DNA of 64,000 nt from NCBI RefSeq assembly GCF_003994465.1, contig NZ_RZNX01000001.1, forward strand, positions 1,186,915 to 1,250,914, given 5' to 3'. Source of the DNA: Paenibacillus zeisoli. GTDB lineage: Bacteria; Bacillota; Bacilli; Paenibacillales; Paenibacillaceae. A program made the translations under genes and the position numbers. Below are positions 1 through 8,953 of the stretch, one piece after another. A model generated the notes under the pieces. That model did not search any database. It had not been told where the DNA came from and worked only from the letters and a program-made list of their open reading frames with translations. Each line of letters begins with the position of its first letter. Positions within the stretch are counted from its first letter, which is position 1.

Positions 1-80
1 CTCCTCTTAGCCGGTTAAGTAGTTAACTCTTATAGTTCAAATCTATGAACCGGGCTAGAAAGGTAGAACCTCAATCTCAC

Positions 81-112
81 AAAAAAAAGAAGTCCGCTAG
101 ATTGCGAACTTC
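81..112 (-). terminator. Rho-independent terminator after gpr
   Basis: On the minus strand a stem GAAGT-CGC pairs with GCG-ACTTC and is followed by eight T residues, about 20 bases past the gpr stop codon. This is a textbook intrinsic terminator. Positions 1-80 show no gene I can support. Confidence 0.85.
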
Positions 113-132
113 ATAGGTTTGACTTCCATCTC

Positions 133-1149
133 CTAGTGGGTATATGCCCCGACATTATCAGCATTGACCGCTTTATGCAGCGAAGCATTTAAGCCGCTGG
201 CAATAATATTGGCAATATCCTCGATAAATTCGTCAATTTCTTTGGGGGTTACGATCACATCGTGACCGAGCGGCTGCAGAACTTCTTTTACCAGACCCAG
301 TCTCTCCTGTTCGCTTAACTCAGTAATAAGCCCCATAATCTGCTTCGTCTGACCGCTTCCAGCCCCCCCGTGTTCCTGATCAAAATGCTTGAGCAGAAGA
401 TCAAACGTATTATTCACTATGGTGGAGGCATAACAAACGGTTGGAACACCTATAGCGATACAAGGTACGCCAAGAATTTCCTTGGTCAATCCGCGCCGCT
501 TATTTCCTATACCCGAACCCGGGTGAATGCCGATATCGGCAATCTGTATCGTAGTGTTCAGACGATCCAGGGATTTCGAGGCGAGAGCGTCAATCGCAAT
601 AATAACATCCGGCTTGGTTCGCTCAACTATGCTCTGTACAATCTCGCTGGATTCGATCCCCGTTGTTCCAAGCACTCCTGGAGCTATGGCGCTAACTTCA
701 CGGTAACCAGGGGCAACCTGATCCGGAGCAAGCTGGTAGAAATGGCGGGTTACTAAGGCATTCTCAACAACAAGCGGACCCAGCGCATCGGGCGTAACAT
801 TCCAGTTCCCAAGCCCGACAATTAGCACCTTTTTGTCTTCTGTAATCCCGATTTTGTCCAGGAAGCCGGTAAATTCCGTTACAAATGTGGCTGCCACTCT
901 TTCCTGCAGTCCTGTATCCTGATTCCTTAAGGCAGGAACCTCTATCGTTACATAATGGCCTTGAACTCTGCCAATCTGCATGGAGGCCGACTCATTAAGT
1001 ACATCAAGCCGGGTCACCTTGATCCCGTCATCTTCAGTAATATCCTCATTCAATCCTGGGATTGGGGCACCGTGCATACGTTCAGCCAATTCCTTGGCTT
1101 CCAAGGCTAAGTCCGTTCTCACCATATACTGACTTAGATCGAGCGTCAT
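133..1149 (-). CDS. gpr: Germination protease GPR
   Basis: Spore-specific endoprotease that starts degradation of small acid-soluble spore proteins during germination; made as a zymogen in the forespore. The 338-residue product matches the family over its whole length. The short N-terminal segment before VRTDLALEA is the expected propeptide region. The two aspartates known to be essential in the Bacillus megaterium enzyme (D127, D193) correspond here to D121 in NVTPDALGP and D187 in IIAIDALAS, a constant offset of six. The ATG has a strong AAGGAGG site upstream. It is divergent from rpsT and ends in its own terminator, so it is monocistronic. A forespore (sigma-G) promoter is expected, but I could not place one with confidence. 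Confidence 0.96.
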   Translation of the reverse strand: MTLDLSQYMVRTDLALEAKELAERMHGAPIPGLNEDITEDDGIKVTRLDVLNESASMQIGRVQGHYVTIEVPALRNQDTGLQERVAATFVTEFTGFLDKIGITEDKKVLIVGLGNWNVTPDALGPLVVENALVTRHFYQLAPDQVAPGYREVSAIAPGVLGTTGIESSEIVQSIVERTKPDVIIAIDALASKSLDRLNTTIQIADIGIHPGSGIGNKRRGLTKEILGVPCIAIGVPTVCYASTIVNNTFDLLLKHFDQEHGGAGSGQTKQIMGLITELSEQERLGLVKEVLQPLGHDVIVTPKEIDEFIEDIANIIASGLNASLHKAVNADNVGAYTH

Positions 1150-1233
1150 TCCTGCAACCTCCTTAGTGAATGTTTCCTTTATTGTGCGGGAGAGGCGTGC
1201 AGATTATACAATAGATGTTTTATGATGAATTTA

Positions 1234-1262
1234 TTGCTTTTTAAAAGGGCACATGCTAAAAT
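1234..1262 (+). promoter_or_regulatory. Probable sigma-A promoter of rpsT
   Basis: TTGCTT at 1234-1239 and TAAAAT at 1257-1262 are separated by 17 bases, and the -10 is preceded by TGC (extended -10 type). It lies about 50 bases before the rpsT start. Confidence 0.55.
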
Positions 1263-1310
1263 ATTTTAAGTTGTGAATTTTCGATAGATGCTTTACAGGA
1301 GGTGAATGCA

Positions 1311-1583
1311 ATGCCTAACATTAAATCCGCCATTAAACGTGTGAAAACTAATGACAAACGCCGCGCGCTGAACGCTTCTCAAAAGTCTGCTCTTCGTACG
1401 GTTGTTAAAGCCGCTGATTCCGCACTGGCTAACAACGAAGTGGACACAGCTAAAGCCGCTTTCGCCGCAGCTTCCAAGAAATTGGATAAAGCCGTAACGA
1501 AAGGTTTGATCCATAAAAATGCAGCTGCTCGTAAGAAATCCCGCTTGGCAAAAAAATTGAACGCTCTTACAAAGCAAGCGTAA
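1311..1583 (+). CDS. rpsT: 30S ribosomal protein S20
   Basis: Small basic protein of the 30S subunit that binds 16S rRNA. The sequence begins [18 protein letters not shown] and is rich in lysine and alanine helices typical of S20; about 90 residues, normal length. I place the start at the ATG at 1311, because the SD AGGAGGTG (1297-1304) lies 6 bases before it; the in-frame GTG at 1302 is inside the SD and cannot be the start. A strong terminator follows 26 bases after the stop, so it is a single-gene unit. Confidence 0.97.
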   Translation: MPNIKSAIKRVKTNDKRRALNASQKSALRTVVKAADSALANNEVDTAKAAFAAASKKLDKAVTKGLIHKNAAARKKSRLAKKLNALTKQA

Positions 1584-1608
1584 GGCGCTATTATATGTCA
1601 AATGCATG

Positions 1609-1645
1609 AAACGGGCACTTCCCTCTGGGAAGTGCCCGTTTTTTG
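1609..1645 (+). terminator. Terminator of rpsT
   Basis: Perfect stem ACGGGCACTTCC / GGAAGTGCCCGT with a four-base loop, followed by a T run. Confidence 0.9.
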
Positions 1646-1665
1646 ATTGGCTGCGCAGCGGACCC

Positions 1666-1703
1666 AGAAGAGGGCTTTGGCATATCCGCCAAAGCCCTCT
1701 CTA
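1666..1703 (-). terminator. Hairpin just after holA
   Basis: AGAGGGCTTTGG pairs with CCAAAGCCCTCT around a loop of about 8 bases, directly abutting the holA stop codon. The T run after it on the minus strand is poor, so efficiency is uncertain; the position still favours a 3' end for holA. Confidence 0.55.
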
Positions 1704-2723
1704 TTATGCTCCGAGTCCGAGCAGGAACATTTCAAGTCCAAGAACCTTATCGATCCGGCCGCTCTTCATCCGGAAGTCCAGCTCAGCCAGCTCCGATAAT
1801 GAACGTCTGAGCCGGCTTACCTCGAACTTTCTAGCTTGCTCACCTGCGATCTTAACCGCATACGGATGAAGTCCCAGCTGTGAGGCGATCTGCTGCTGAG
1901 AATAACTTTGTCCGCCGAGCTCCTTTACCTGGAGCATAATCCGGAACTGCCTTGCAATCAGAGCAGCAATCTTAATCGGCTCCTCACGCTGCTTGAGCAG
2001 CTCGTAGAATGTGGATAAGGCTCGCTCGAGCTTGAGATTGGCAATATCCTCGACCATGCCGAACACATTCTGTTCTGTCGTCCGTGCTACGAGCTGGTTA
2101 ATCGCCTCAGTTGTGATAGTACCTCCAGCTCCAGCATATAGACACAGCTTGTTCACCTCGGCAGACAGCGCAGCCATCTGCACTCCGGCACTGGCCAGCA
2201 GCGCCCCAGCCGCCGTCTCATCCATAGTGCAGTTCCGGCTGGAGGCCTGCTTGATCACCCACTGAATCAGCTCATTGCCTCCAAGTGGCATGAACGAGAG
2301 CACCTGCCCTTTCGCCTTCATGGCTTTGACGGTCTTCTTCCGTTCGTCCAGCTTCTCCCCATTTACCGTAAATACGACGACACTATGTTCAGCCGGATTA
2401 TCGAGATACGCCAGCAAGCGATCAACCTTGTGCTCAATTTTCCCACTTTCCTTAGCGGCTGAGAACAGCGAGCTGTCACGAACCAGAACCAGCTTGCGTT
2501 CTACAAGAAAGGGCAGCGTTTCTGCCTCTTCCACAACCGTCTCGATCTGGGTATCGGCCAGATCATAGTGGGCCACGGCGAAATCACGATTCTCCGGATC
2601 AACAATCTGATCTTGAATCAGCTGAATAAATTCCTGAATCTGATACTTCTCCGAGCCATAACATAAATATAATGGGGATACTTGACCCCTCTTAATCTCT
2701 TTGATTGCTGCCTTCATGTCCAA
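1704..2723 (-). CDS. holA: DNA polymerase III subunit delta (YqeN type)
   Basis: The delta subunit of the clamp loader opens the beta sliding clamp. The 339 residues match the HolA/YqeN family, with the N-terminal AAA+-like region starting PLYLCYGSEKYQIQEFI, the central LPFLVERKLVLVRDSS segment, and the C-terminal domain with YELLKQREEPIKIAALIARQFRIM. The start is best taken as TTG at 2723, 11 bases after AGGAGGG; an in-frame ATG at 2717 lies 17 bases from that site, too far. In Bacilli this gene lies near comEC and rpsT, as here. Confidence 0.93.
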   Translation of the reverse strand: MDMKAAIKEIKRGQVSPLYLCYGSEKYQIQEFIQLIQDQIVDPENRDFAVAHYDLADTQIETVVEEAETLPFLVERKLVLVRDSSLFSAAKESGKIEHKVDRLLAYLDNPAEHSVVVFTVNGEKLDERKKTVKAMKAKGQVLSFMPLGGNELIQWVIKQASSRNCTMDETAAGALLASAGVQMAALSAEVNKLCLYAGAGGTITTEAINQLVARTTEQNVFGMVEDIANLKLERALSTFYELLKQREEPIKIAALIARQFRIMLQVKELGGQSYSQQQIASQLGLHPYAVKIAGEQARKFEVSRLRRSLSELAELDFRMKSGRIDKVLGLEMFLLGLGA

Positions 2724-2824
2724 AGCTGCTTATCCCTCCTGCCATTACCTCTCTATTGTATGTAAAACTTGTTTCCAAGTCTACGCTCGGCCCCTGATCC
2801 ACGTGATGCAACCTTACGATAAAA

Positions 2825-2870
2825 CAACAAAGAGACCCGTACCATATGGCACTAAGGTCTCTTTGTCCCG
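2825..2870 (-). terminator. Terminator after the anti-sigma factor gene
   Basis: ACAAAGAGACC pairs with GGTCTCTTTGT around a loop of about 20 bases. On the minus strand it is followed by TTGTTTTA, which fits termination of the sigma/anti-sigma operon 130 bases past its stop. Otherwise the 272-base gap between holA and this operon shows nothing I can support. Confidence 0.6.
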
Positions 2871-2995
2871 GAACATCTATATAAACGTCAGGCAAGAAAG
2901 CTCTAGAAACTCTCTGCCCGGCGGTCATAGACGATCAGGAAACTCATTGCTCGTTACTTATTATATAACCTATTCAGATAGGTCTGAAAAGGTTC

Positions 2996-4204
2996 CTATT
3001 GTGACAAATTGGTGGAATTTCCCTTATCCGTATTATCTACGTTAATGGAGTAATCTTTAGTGATCTCATCCTTTGAGGTCTGATAATTGAAGATTTTGCT
3101 ATCCTCAGACCACTCACCCTTCACCCAATCTCCATTTAAATTAATGTCTGACAAAAGTGTCCGGCTCTGTCCGTCATTGACATAGACTTTCAGGTGATTC
3201 TGTTCGACTTCCGCCGTATATTTACCGTCCGGGGACACTTTAATTGGCGGGAAGCTGGTAATTCCCATGAAGGAGTTGTCAGGCTTCGTGACAGGTCCAG
3301 TTGCAGTGACCTTTTTGTCAGGAGCCTCAGCTACCTGATTCTCTTGGCTCCCCTGTGTATCTGCCGGTTTCTTCGCATCGACTTTGTCAGAGGAAGCAGA
3401 TTCATGCACTGAGGAAGAGTCTGCGCCAGCGGCTGTTGTCTTCTTGTCACGAATAGAAGCCGATTCTTTCTTTGGACTCTGCTGTGTCTTCTTCTCAGGT
3501 ACAGAGGACTGAACCGAGCTGCCTTGCTCCTTGGGAGCTGCAGCCGAATTATTCGCCATCTCGTTATCCTTAGTGGATGCCTCTGTCTTCAATTCCGTCT
3601 TCGCATCCGCCTGCTCGCTATCAGCTGAGGGAGCTACTTCATCCGTGGACTTCGCAGTCTGATCTTGACCCCCAGAAGGAGTCACCGTATCCGATGCAGC
3701 CGTTCCGGGTGAATTCTCATCTGTAATTGACTTCTCCTGATGAGAAGATGAAGTTGCAGTTGAGGCAATTTCAGCATTAGGTACTGAAGTAGGCTCATGC
3801 TGATAGATAAAGAGACCTAATATCACGGCCGCTGCAGCCACTCCGCCGACCCAAGATCTTGAAGACCTGCTGCGCCAAACTGAACTTCGCTTCGGCTGAG
3901 TGGTCCGGCTCTGAACTGTTCTCATTAAAGGAACCTCGGACTGAGTCAGCTCAAGTGTGCTTCCTTCTTCCGCACGCGCTCTATCAATCTCCTGAAGTTT
4001 TGGCAATATGGAGTCGACAATACTATACTTCGGAGTTACATCCGGAAGCTGATAGAGATTGTCCGACAAATGTTTCAGTAACCCGAACGCTTCAGCACAA
4101 TTATCACAGCTGCGAAGATGCACAATCAGACGATCGCTCTCTTCAACACTCAGATCCCCGTCCAAATAACGATGCATCCATTCCACCGCTTCCGGGCATT
4201 TCAT
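2996..4204 (-). CDS. Membrane anti-sigma factor with zinc-finger domain
   Basis: Partner of the ECF sigma factor encoded just upstream; expected to hold it at the membrane until an envelope signal triggers release. The N-terminus carries a zf-HC2 zinc-binding anti-sigma domain with the H-x3-C-x2-C motif HLRSCDNC near residues 29-36. One membrane segment follows near residues 120-138 (VGGVAAAAVILGLFIY). Then comes a long linker rich in Ser, Thr, Lys, Glu and Gln (about residues 140-300), and a small C-terminal globular region (IKVSPDGKYTAEVEQNHLKVYV) that resembles a beta-propeller-like repeat outside the membrane. Its ATG overlaps the sigma stop codon by four bases (ATGA), so the two are translationally coupled. 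The outer domain and long linker are larger than in RsiW. The inducing signal is unknown. Confidence 0.88.
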   Translation of the reverse strand: MKCPEAVEWMHRYLDGDLSVEESDRLIVHLRSCDNCAEAFGLLKHLSDNLYQLPDVTPKYSIVDSILPKLQEIDRARAEEGSTLELTQSEVPLMRTVQSRTTQPKRSSVWRSRSSRSWVGGVAAAAVILGLFIYQHEPTSVPNAEIASTATSSSHQEKSITDENSPGTAASDTVTPSGGQDQTAKSTDEVAPSADSEQADAKTELKTEASTKDNEMANNSAAAPKEQGSSVQSSVPEKKTQQSPKKESASIRDKKTTAAGADSSSVHESASSDKVDAKKPADTQGSQENQVAEAPDKKVTATGPVTKPDNSFMGITSFPPIKVSPDGKYTAEVEQNHLKVYVNDGQSRTLLSDINLNGDWVKGEWSEDSKIFNYQTSKDEITKDYSINVDNTDKGNSTNLSQ

Positions 4205-4749
4205 CCTGATACACCACCTTTCTGATAATCTTGTAGTAAGTTCTGTAGCTGTTGCCTTGCTCGAAACAAATAGGATTTAACAGTATTAAGCGGGAGGTCT
4301 AGACAATCGGCAATTTCACTATAGGATAAGTCCTGAACATATCTAAGTACGACAACTGAGCGATGATGATCCGGAAGCTGATTGATCGCCTCCTGAATGT
4401 CTTGTGCCAAGTAAGTCGACATGACCTGCCGCTCCACATTCTCCTTACCCTGAAATACCATCTCATGTTCATCAATGGATACGGTAGGTTTGCTGCGACG
4501 AAATTTGTCGATACATATATTGGTTACAATCCGCTGAACCCAGGTCTTGAACTGAGCCTTCTCTTCATAGGAATCAATTTTGGTATACACACGAATAAGT
4601 GCTTCCTGGGCGGCATCATGGGCATCCTGCTCATTATTCAGAATATAATAGGCTGTGCGATACACCTGTTGTTCTATCTCTCGCAATAGGGTAATTAGAG
4701 CGTCGCGATCGCCTGATTGAGCGGCTCTGATGAGTCCCTGCTCGACCAC
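4201..4749 (-). CDS. ECF-family RNA polymerase sigma factor (SigW-like)
   Basis: A 182-residue sigma-70 factor of the extracytoplasmic-function group. Region 2 is visible as DAHDAAQEALIRVYTKIDSY followed by FKTWVQRIVTNICIDKFRR, and region 4 as LPDHHRSVVVLRYVQDLSYSEIADCLDLPLNTVKSYLFRAR. The start is GTG at 4749, 7 bases after AAGGGGG. It is co-transcribed with the anti-sigma factor (4-base overlap). An ECF-type promoter candidate lies just upstream, suggesting autoregulation. It is similar to SigW-type factors, but the exact subgroup cannot be fixed by eye. Confidence 0.92.
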   Translation of the reverse strand: MVEQGLIRAAQSGDRDALITLLREIEQQVYRTAYYILNNEQDAHDAAQEALIRVYTKIDSYEEKAQFKTWVQRIVTNICIDKFRRSKPTVSIDEHEMVFQGKENVERQVMSTYLAQDIQEAINQLPDHHRSVVVLRYVQDLSYSEIADCLDLPLNTVKSYLFRARQQLQNLLQDYQKGGVSG

Positions 4750-4778
4750 AAAGGATCCCCCTTCCTTGCAACTATACA

Positions 4779-4805
4779 GACGTTACATTTAGGTAATATG
4801 TTGCA
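4779..4805 (-). promoter_or_regulatory. Candidate ECF sigma autoregulatory promoter
   Basis: On the minus strand TGCAAC is followed after 17 bases by CGTC, matching the AAC and CGTC cores of Bacillus ECF promoters. It is placed 30-60 bases before the sigma factor start. This is pattern only. Confidence 0.45.
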
Positions 4806-4959
4806 ATAACATCTTCTCTTTTTTCTCATTTTACCGCAGAAATAATATGGAAAAACACTGGTTGTTTATGCCATAAGTCTCACCTAAGAATAACAGAAAT
4901 CTGACACAGAGTCATCCGGGCCTTCAATACGCGCAGAGGAATGGTTTCATATAGTGATT

Positions 4960-7566
4960 TTAGTCCTTCTGAGCCAGCTTATGTCGTGTGACTAGCCCCG
5001 TGGAGCGTACTTGTATTTGGATCTCACCCATCTCATCGGTGCGGTGGATCTGAATCTCCCGCTTTTTCAATTTATCCAAAGTATCCGTATGTGGATGACC
5101 GTAGCTGTTCGACACACCCACAGAAATGACGGCTGCCTTAGGCCTCCAGTAATCCAGCCAGTCCTCTGAGGTCGATGTATGGCTTCCATGATGGGCAACT
5201 TTTAGAACATCGAGAGTTTCGAGACTCTCGGAGGAACCCAGTTTCTCAAGCACGTCCTGCTCTGAGGCTGTGTCCATATCTCCTGTGAATAGAAAGCGGG
5301 CACCGTCCATCTCCATTAGAAATGCAATGGATACATGGTTCTGTTCCTGGATAAAAGGGAGTTTCCCCGCGTTACCTTCTACAGACGTAACAGGCGCCAG
5401 AAACGTCAGCATCGTGCGGCTGTCCGGTTTAATCTGCATCCCCCCGAAGATGGAGTAAATCTTAATCTTTTTGCTCAGGGCCGTATGTACAAGATCCTTG
5501 ATGGTCTTGGTGTCGGTAAGAGTTCCATTTATTAATAATGCATGTACTGGAATAGAATCCAGCACGGCCTGAAGTCCCCCGGCATGATCCTGATCCCCAT
5601 GCGTTAGAATGATGGCGTCAAGCTCGTGAACACCTCTTTTCTTCAGCAAAGGCACGACCACCTTCGCACCGACCTCGTAAGGCTCTTTCTTGTTCCTCCA
5701 AGCTTCCTTCGGCTTCCCGAATGTAACGGTACCCCCTCCATCCACCAGGATGTTCCGGCCTTCAGGTGTAGTAATAAGTGCACAGTCCCCCTGGCCAACA
5801 TCAAGGAACTGGACCGTTCCCGTGTTATAAGGGTTCTCCGGCTGATATCCGGTATACAACAGTCCCACCAGAACGCAGCAGCTTAGAACTTGGCCCACGG
5901 AGTAGATTCTGAGCCTACGGCGACTCAGATTGCTAACCCTTGATACAGGGGATAAATCCGGAGTAAGAGGCTGAGTCTCGTTGGAGGCAAAATTACTGAT
6001 AGCTGGATACTCTGACTCTGCTCTTCGTCTACCTAGATACAAGAAACAGTAGATGACAATATAGTATGCGGCTACCCAGCCTGCCGTGGGTGATTTCCAG
6101 ATGGTCATAAATCCGCTCCGGTTATTCATCCAGGATGCTGTCATAAATGTAAGCTCATTCATTATTTGGACGGGATAGGCGATCCATCTGCCTAATTGCA
6201 GCCACAACAAGCTAAGCAGTAGAGCAGCAGTCCCGGCGGATAGAGAGAACACCCCAACAATAGGTACGATGAGGAAGTTGGCTGTAAGGGACAGCAGAGA
6301 GAATTGATTGAAATAATAGATGGTTAAGGGGAACGATACAATCTGGGCCACGAGGGTCATGGATGCGGCAGTTCTTATTTTGTCCGGGAGAAAGCTCAAT
6401 AACGGATTCACCAAAGGGACAAGCAGGATTAATCCAGCAGTGACGATAAAGGATAGCTGAAAGCTAATATTGTACAAATAATACGGCTCCCAGATTAACA
6501 TCAAGAGAGCTGCCGCCGCTAAAATATTCAAAGCATCCTTAAAAAGCCCCCTTCGGAGCAAGTAAATGCCAAGCATAGCCATGATTCCAGATCGGACCAC
6601 AGAAGGGGTCAACCCAGTTAGTAAGACGTAGAGCGGGATAAATATCAGCACGACAAGATAAGCTTTCTCTTGGCTGACTCTAAATCGTCTTAGCAGCCAG
6701 AACAAGATACTCATATTAATAGCGACATGACTTCCCGAAATAGCAAGAATGTGGGTTAGACCGAGCTGGGAAAAGCTGCTGTAGGTCTCCGGATCGAGGT
6801 CATCGGTTACGCCGATTAACAACCCCTTCATGAAACCGGCACTTGGTTCTTCAAATAACTGACTGATACGGGCGGCCAATTGACTCCGTAGCTGATCTGT
6901 CCATCCCATTATGGCAGTAAAGCTCCAGCTCCCCGCTGCCGTCTGGACATTTGCTGCCCCTTTAACTTTGAATATCCAGTGAATGTGTTCCCTATGTAAA
7001 TACTCGCTGTAATCAAAGCCGCCAAAATTGCGGGCCGGAGCAGGTGAGGCGAGACTCACATTCTTCAATTGTACAACTTGTCCCCGTACCCACTTTCGAG
7101 AATCTCCAAGCTCCTCTTCACTAAGCAGGCGAACCTGTACAATCACCATTTCACTACGCAGATCGTTCACAGTCAGCGAATTCTGTTCTGGCCGATCTAT
7201 AGAGATACGGGTAAGCCTGATCCTAAAATCCGTTCGGTCCCCATCCGTAACGGGAGCAGAGACGATAACTCCCGCCGCCTTGCTGATTACAGATTCTTCC
7301 GCTGTTATAGCATGTGTGTCCAAAATATTCGTTATCATGCTCACATTCCTGATCTCATTATAATTCCAGAACTGAGCTGAAGCCGCGAAGAGCAGCCAGT
7401 ATATCAGAGTTTGCTTCCAGCTGCACTTAGTTAGGTGACCTATTAGAGGAAAAGCCAATGTCGCTCCTGTCCAAAAACACCAGAAAAGCCATCCTTGATA
7501 CTGACTTGCCATTACACTGCCTGTGATCCACAAGCACACAGCTATCAACAGTGGTCTCCGAGTCAT
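4960..7566 (-). CDS. comEC: DNA internalization competence protein ComEC/Rec2
   Basis: Polytopic membrane channel that carries single-stranded DNA into the cell during transformation. Of 868 residues, the N-terminal part has early membrane segments and a soluble OB-like (DUF4131) region; the central Competence domain has many hydrophobic helices (about residues 230-510); the C-terminal third is a metallo-beta-lactamase-like domain with LTHGDQDHAGGL near residue 655, DVGQGDCALI before it and VAHHGSHTSTS after it. The ATG at 7566 follows GGAGATAGGGGGG. It lies downstream of comEA and comEB, with a 236-base gap that contains a terminator-like hairpin. Confidence 0.95.
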   Translation of the reverse strand: MTRRPLLIAVCLWITGSVMASQYQGWLFWCFWTGATLAFPLIGHLTKCSWKQTLIYWLLFAASAQFWNYNEIRNVSMITNILDTHAITAEESVISKAAGVIVSAPVTDGDRTDFRIRLTRISIDRPEQNSLTVNDLRSEMVIVQVRLLSEEELGDSRKWVRGQVVQLKNVSLASPAPARNFGGFDYSEYLHREHIHWIFKVKGAANVQTAAGSWSFTAIMGWTDQLRSQLAARISQLFEEPSAGFMKGLLIGVTDDLDPETYSSFSQLGLTHILAISGSHVAINMSILFWLLRRFRVSQEKAYLVVLIFIPLYVLLTGLTPSVVRSGIMAMLGIYLLRRGLFKDALNILAAAALLMLIWEPYYLYNISFQLSFIVTAGLILLVPLVNPLLSFLPDKIRTAASMTLVAQIVSFPLTIYYFNQFSLLSLTANFLIVPIVGVFSLSAGTAALLLSLLWLQLGRWIAYPVQIMNELTFMTASWMNNRSGFMTIWKSPTAGWVAAYYIVIYCFLYLGRRRAESEYPAISNFASNETQPLTPDLSPVSRVSNLSRRRLRIYSVGQVLSCCVLVGLLYTGYQPENPYNTGTVQFLDVGQGDCALITTPEGRNILVDGGGTVTFGKPKEAWRNKKEPYEVGAKVVVPLLKKRGVHELDAIILTHGDQDHAGGLQAVLDSIPVHALLINGTLTDTKTIKDLVHTALSKKIKIYSIFGGMQIKPDSRTMLTFLAPVTSVEGNAGKLPFIQEQNHVSIAFLMEMDGARFLFTGDMDTASEQDVLEKLGSSESLETLDVLKVAHHGSHTSTSEDWLDYWRPKAAVISVGVSNSYGHPHTDTLDKLKKREIQIHRTDEMGEIQIQVRSTGLVTRHKLAQKD

Positions 7567-7610
7567 CCCCCCCTATCTCCTTTCATTCCACCCAGTAATT
7601 TAGAAGAAAA

Positions 7611-7653
7611 TAAAAAGAACCGCACCCTGCTTCCATCGCAAGATGAGGTTCTT
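7611..7653 (-). terminator. Terminator-like hairpin between comEB and comEC
   Basis: On the minus strand AAGAACC pairs with GGTTCTT and is followed by TTTATTTT. It could be a terminator or an attenuator lowering comEC expression relative to comEA-comEB. Confidence 0.5.
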
Positions 7654-7714
7654 CCTCAGCACAAAGCTATTAATTTACCATCTATTCAGTAATACCAGGA
7701 ATACCATTACAGGT

Positions 7715-7789
7715 ACTGCTATGATACTACTATAGGAACTGCTAACGGGAACTACTTACGGGTATGGCTACCGGTAACTGCTCCGAGTG
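7715..7789. repeat. Six degenerate 11-13 bp tandem repeats
   Basis: Successive units begin ACTGCTA, ACTACTA, ACTGCTAACGGGA, ACTACTTACGGGT, ATGGCTACCGGTA and ACTGCTCCGAGTG, with lengths of 11, 12, 13, 13, 13 and 13. They lie just past the comEB stop codon and are not in a plausible reading frame. They look like a decayed minisatellite. Confidence 0.55.
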
Positions 7790-7802
7790 AGTATACCCTC
7801 CA

Positions 7803-8324
7803 CTAATCCTGCACCTTCTGGACCGTCTCCGGTGGCGGACAATAACCTTCAAGCTGCCTGAACATGATCCCTTTTTGATCCATCATGGCCTTAACTTTAG
7901 CCGAATCTTTAGGATACGGGCGGTGGTATACAATTAGGGTAATCCCGCTATTTGCGAGCATATTGGCACATGTCCAGCACGGCTCATCAGTCACATATAC
8001 ACTGGAGCCTTCCCGGTCAATCCGATCGGTAAAAAGCAGCAGATTCTGCTCCGCATGAATCGTCCGAACACAGCGCTGCTTCTTGATCATCCGCTCCTCC
8101 TGGCCGTTCTCAGTAACCAGTTCATATTCCTCGGCAATCATACAGCCGGCTTCAGAACAATCCGGAACTCCCGATGGCGCACCGTTATAAGCTGTTCCCA
8201 GCAGCTTCTTGCCTTGTACAAGAACTGAACCTACATGGCGCCTGCTGCAGCGCGAACGGGTGGACACCATATAAGCAATATCCATGAAATAAGTATCCCA
8301 ATCTTTCCGTTTATCCAGGTTCAC
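7803..8324 (-). CDS. comEB: dCMP deaminase-family protein ComEB
   Basis: Cytidine/deoxycytidylate deaminase fold, turning dCMP into dUMP; in Bacillus subtilis encoded in the comE operon though not needed for transformation. The zinc-binding motifs HAEQNLL and PCWTCANM are present. About 173 residues. I choose the GTG at 8324, because the SD AGGAG (8335-8339) directly abuts the TTG at 8333 and is 9 bases from this GTG. It follows comEA closely, with the SD in the short gap. Confidence 0.9.
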   Translation of the reverse strand: MNLDKRKDWDTYFMDIAYMVSTRSRCSRRHVGSVLVQGKKLLGTAYNGAPSGVPDCSEAGCMIAEEYELVTENGQEERMIKKQRCVRTIHAEQNLLLFTDRIDREGSSVYVTDEPCWTCANMLANSGITLIVYHRPYPKDSAKVKAMMDQKGIMFRQLEGYCPPPETVQKVQD

Positions 8325-8340
8325 CTTCCCCAACTCCTAT

Positions 8341-8841
8341 CTAAAGCCCGATAAAAGGCTTCATTTTTTCAAGCATTTTTGGACCAATCCCTTTGATCTT
8401 GGTTAGGTCGGACACCTTACTGAAGGCACCATGCTGATTACGGTAGTCCACAATGGCAGCCGCCTTCTTAGCCCCAATACCCGGTATATTCTGAAGTTCC
8501 TCCAGCCCAGCGGTGTTGATGTTGATGGATTGTGTCTGTTCAGAGGACTTATAAGAATTCGAACTACTGCTCTTATCCATAGAGGACGGGCTTACGGATG
8601 CCTCCGCCTTAGCTTCCGCTGAACGGAACTCAGCGCTGCCGCTCTTCACTGCTTTATCTGAAGCCGGACCTTCCAAGGTTCTCTTCGTCTCTTCCTGTGA
8701 CTCTATGGCCTTGGCTGCCTGGTTATTTACCGGGACCCACCCATCAAGACCTGCAGGCGGTCTTGCTCCTACTGCAAGCAGCATTAGACCTGCACCTATT
8801 ACCGCCGATACAACGGCTGTTCCAACCAACTTTCTATACAT
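8341..8841 (-). CDS. comEA: Competence protein ComEA, DNA receptor
   Basis: Membrane-anchored double-stranded DNA receptor for transformation. The 166 residues start with a signal anchor ([21 protein letters not shown]), then a flexible Ser/Ala/Glu-rich linker, then a C-terminal helix-hairpin-helix pair: [20 protein letters not shown] and [18 protein letters not shown]. The family SLBB domain seen in longer homologues is replaced by the linker. It is the first gene of a comEA-comEB(-comEC) unit, divergent from comER across 109 bases. Confidence 0.94.
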   Translation of the reverse strand: MYRKLVGTAVVSAVIGAGLMLLAVGARPPAGLDGWVPVNNQAAKAIESQEETKRTLEGPASDKAVKSGSAEFRSAEAKAEASVSPSSMDKSSSSNSYKSSEQTQSININTAGLEELQNIPGIGAKKAAAIVDYRNQHGAFSKVSDLTKIKGIGPKMLEKMKPFIGL

Positions 8842-8953
8842 TCATCCAGCTCCAATCTCAAATCTATAAATTCATTGTCATGAATATCTATCTGAGCTGC
8901 ATACATTGTAAACGACGAAGCCGCGCCTTCGCGCAGAAGGAGAGATCTCCGTG

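Noticed and set aside
1302..1310. GTG at 1302 as the rpsT start
   Set aside because: It lies inside the Shine-Dalgarno sequence; the ATG at 1311 fits the family N-terminus.
2692..2928. 78-codon frame on the minus strand between holA and the anti-sigma factor
   Set aside because: No SD, no recognisable composition, and it spans the hairpin after the anti-sigma gene.
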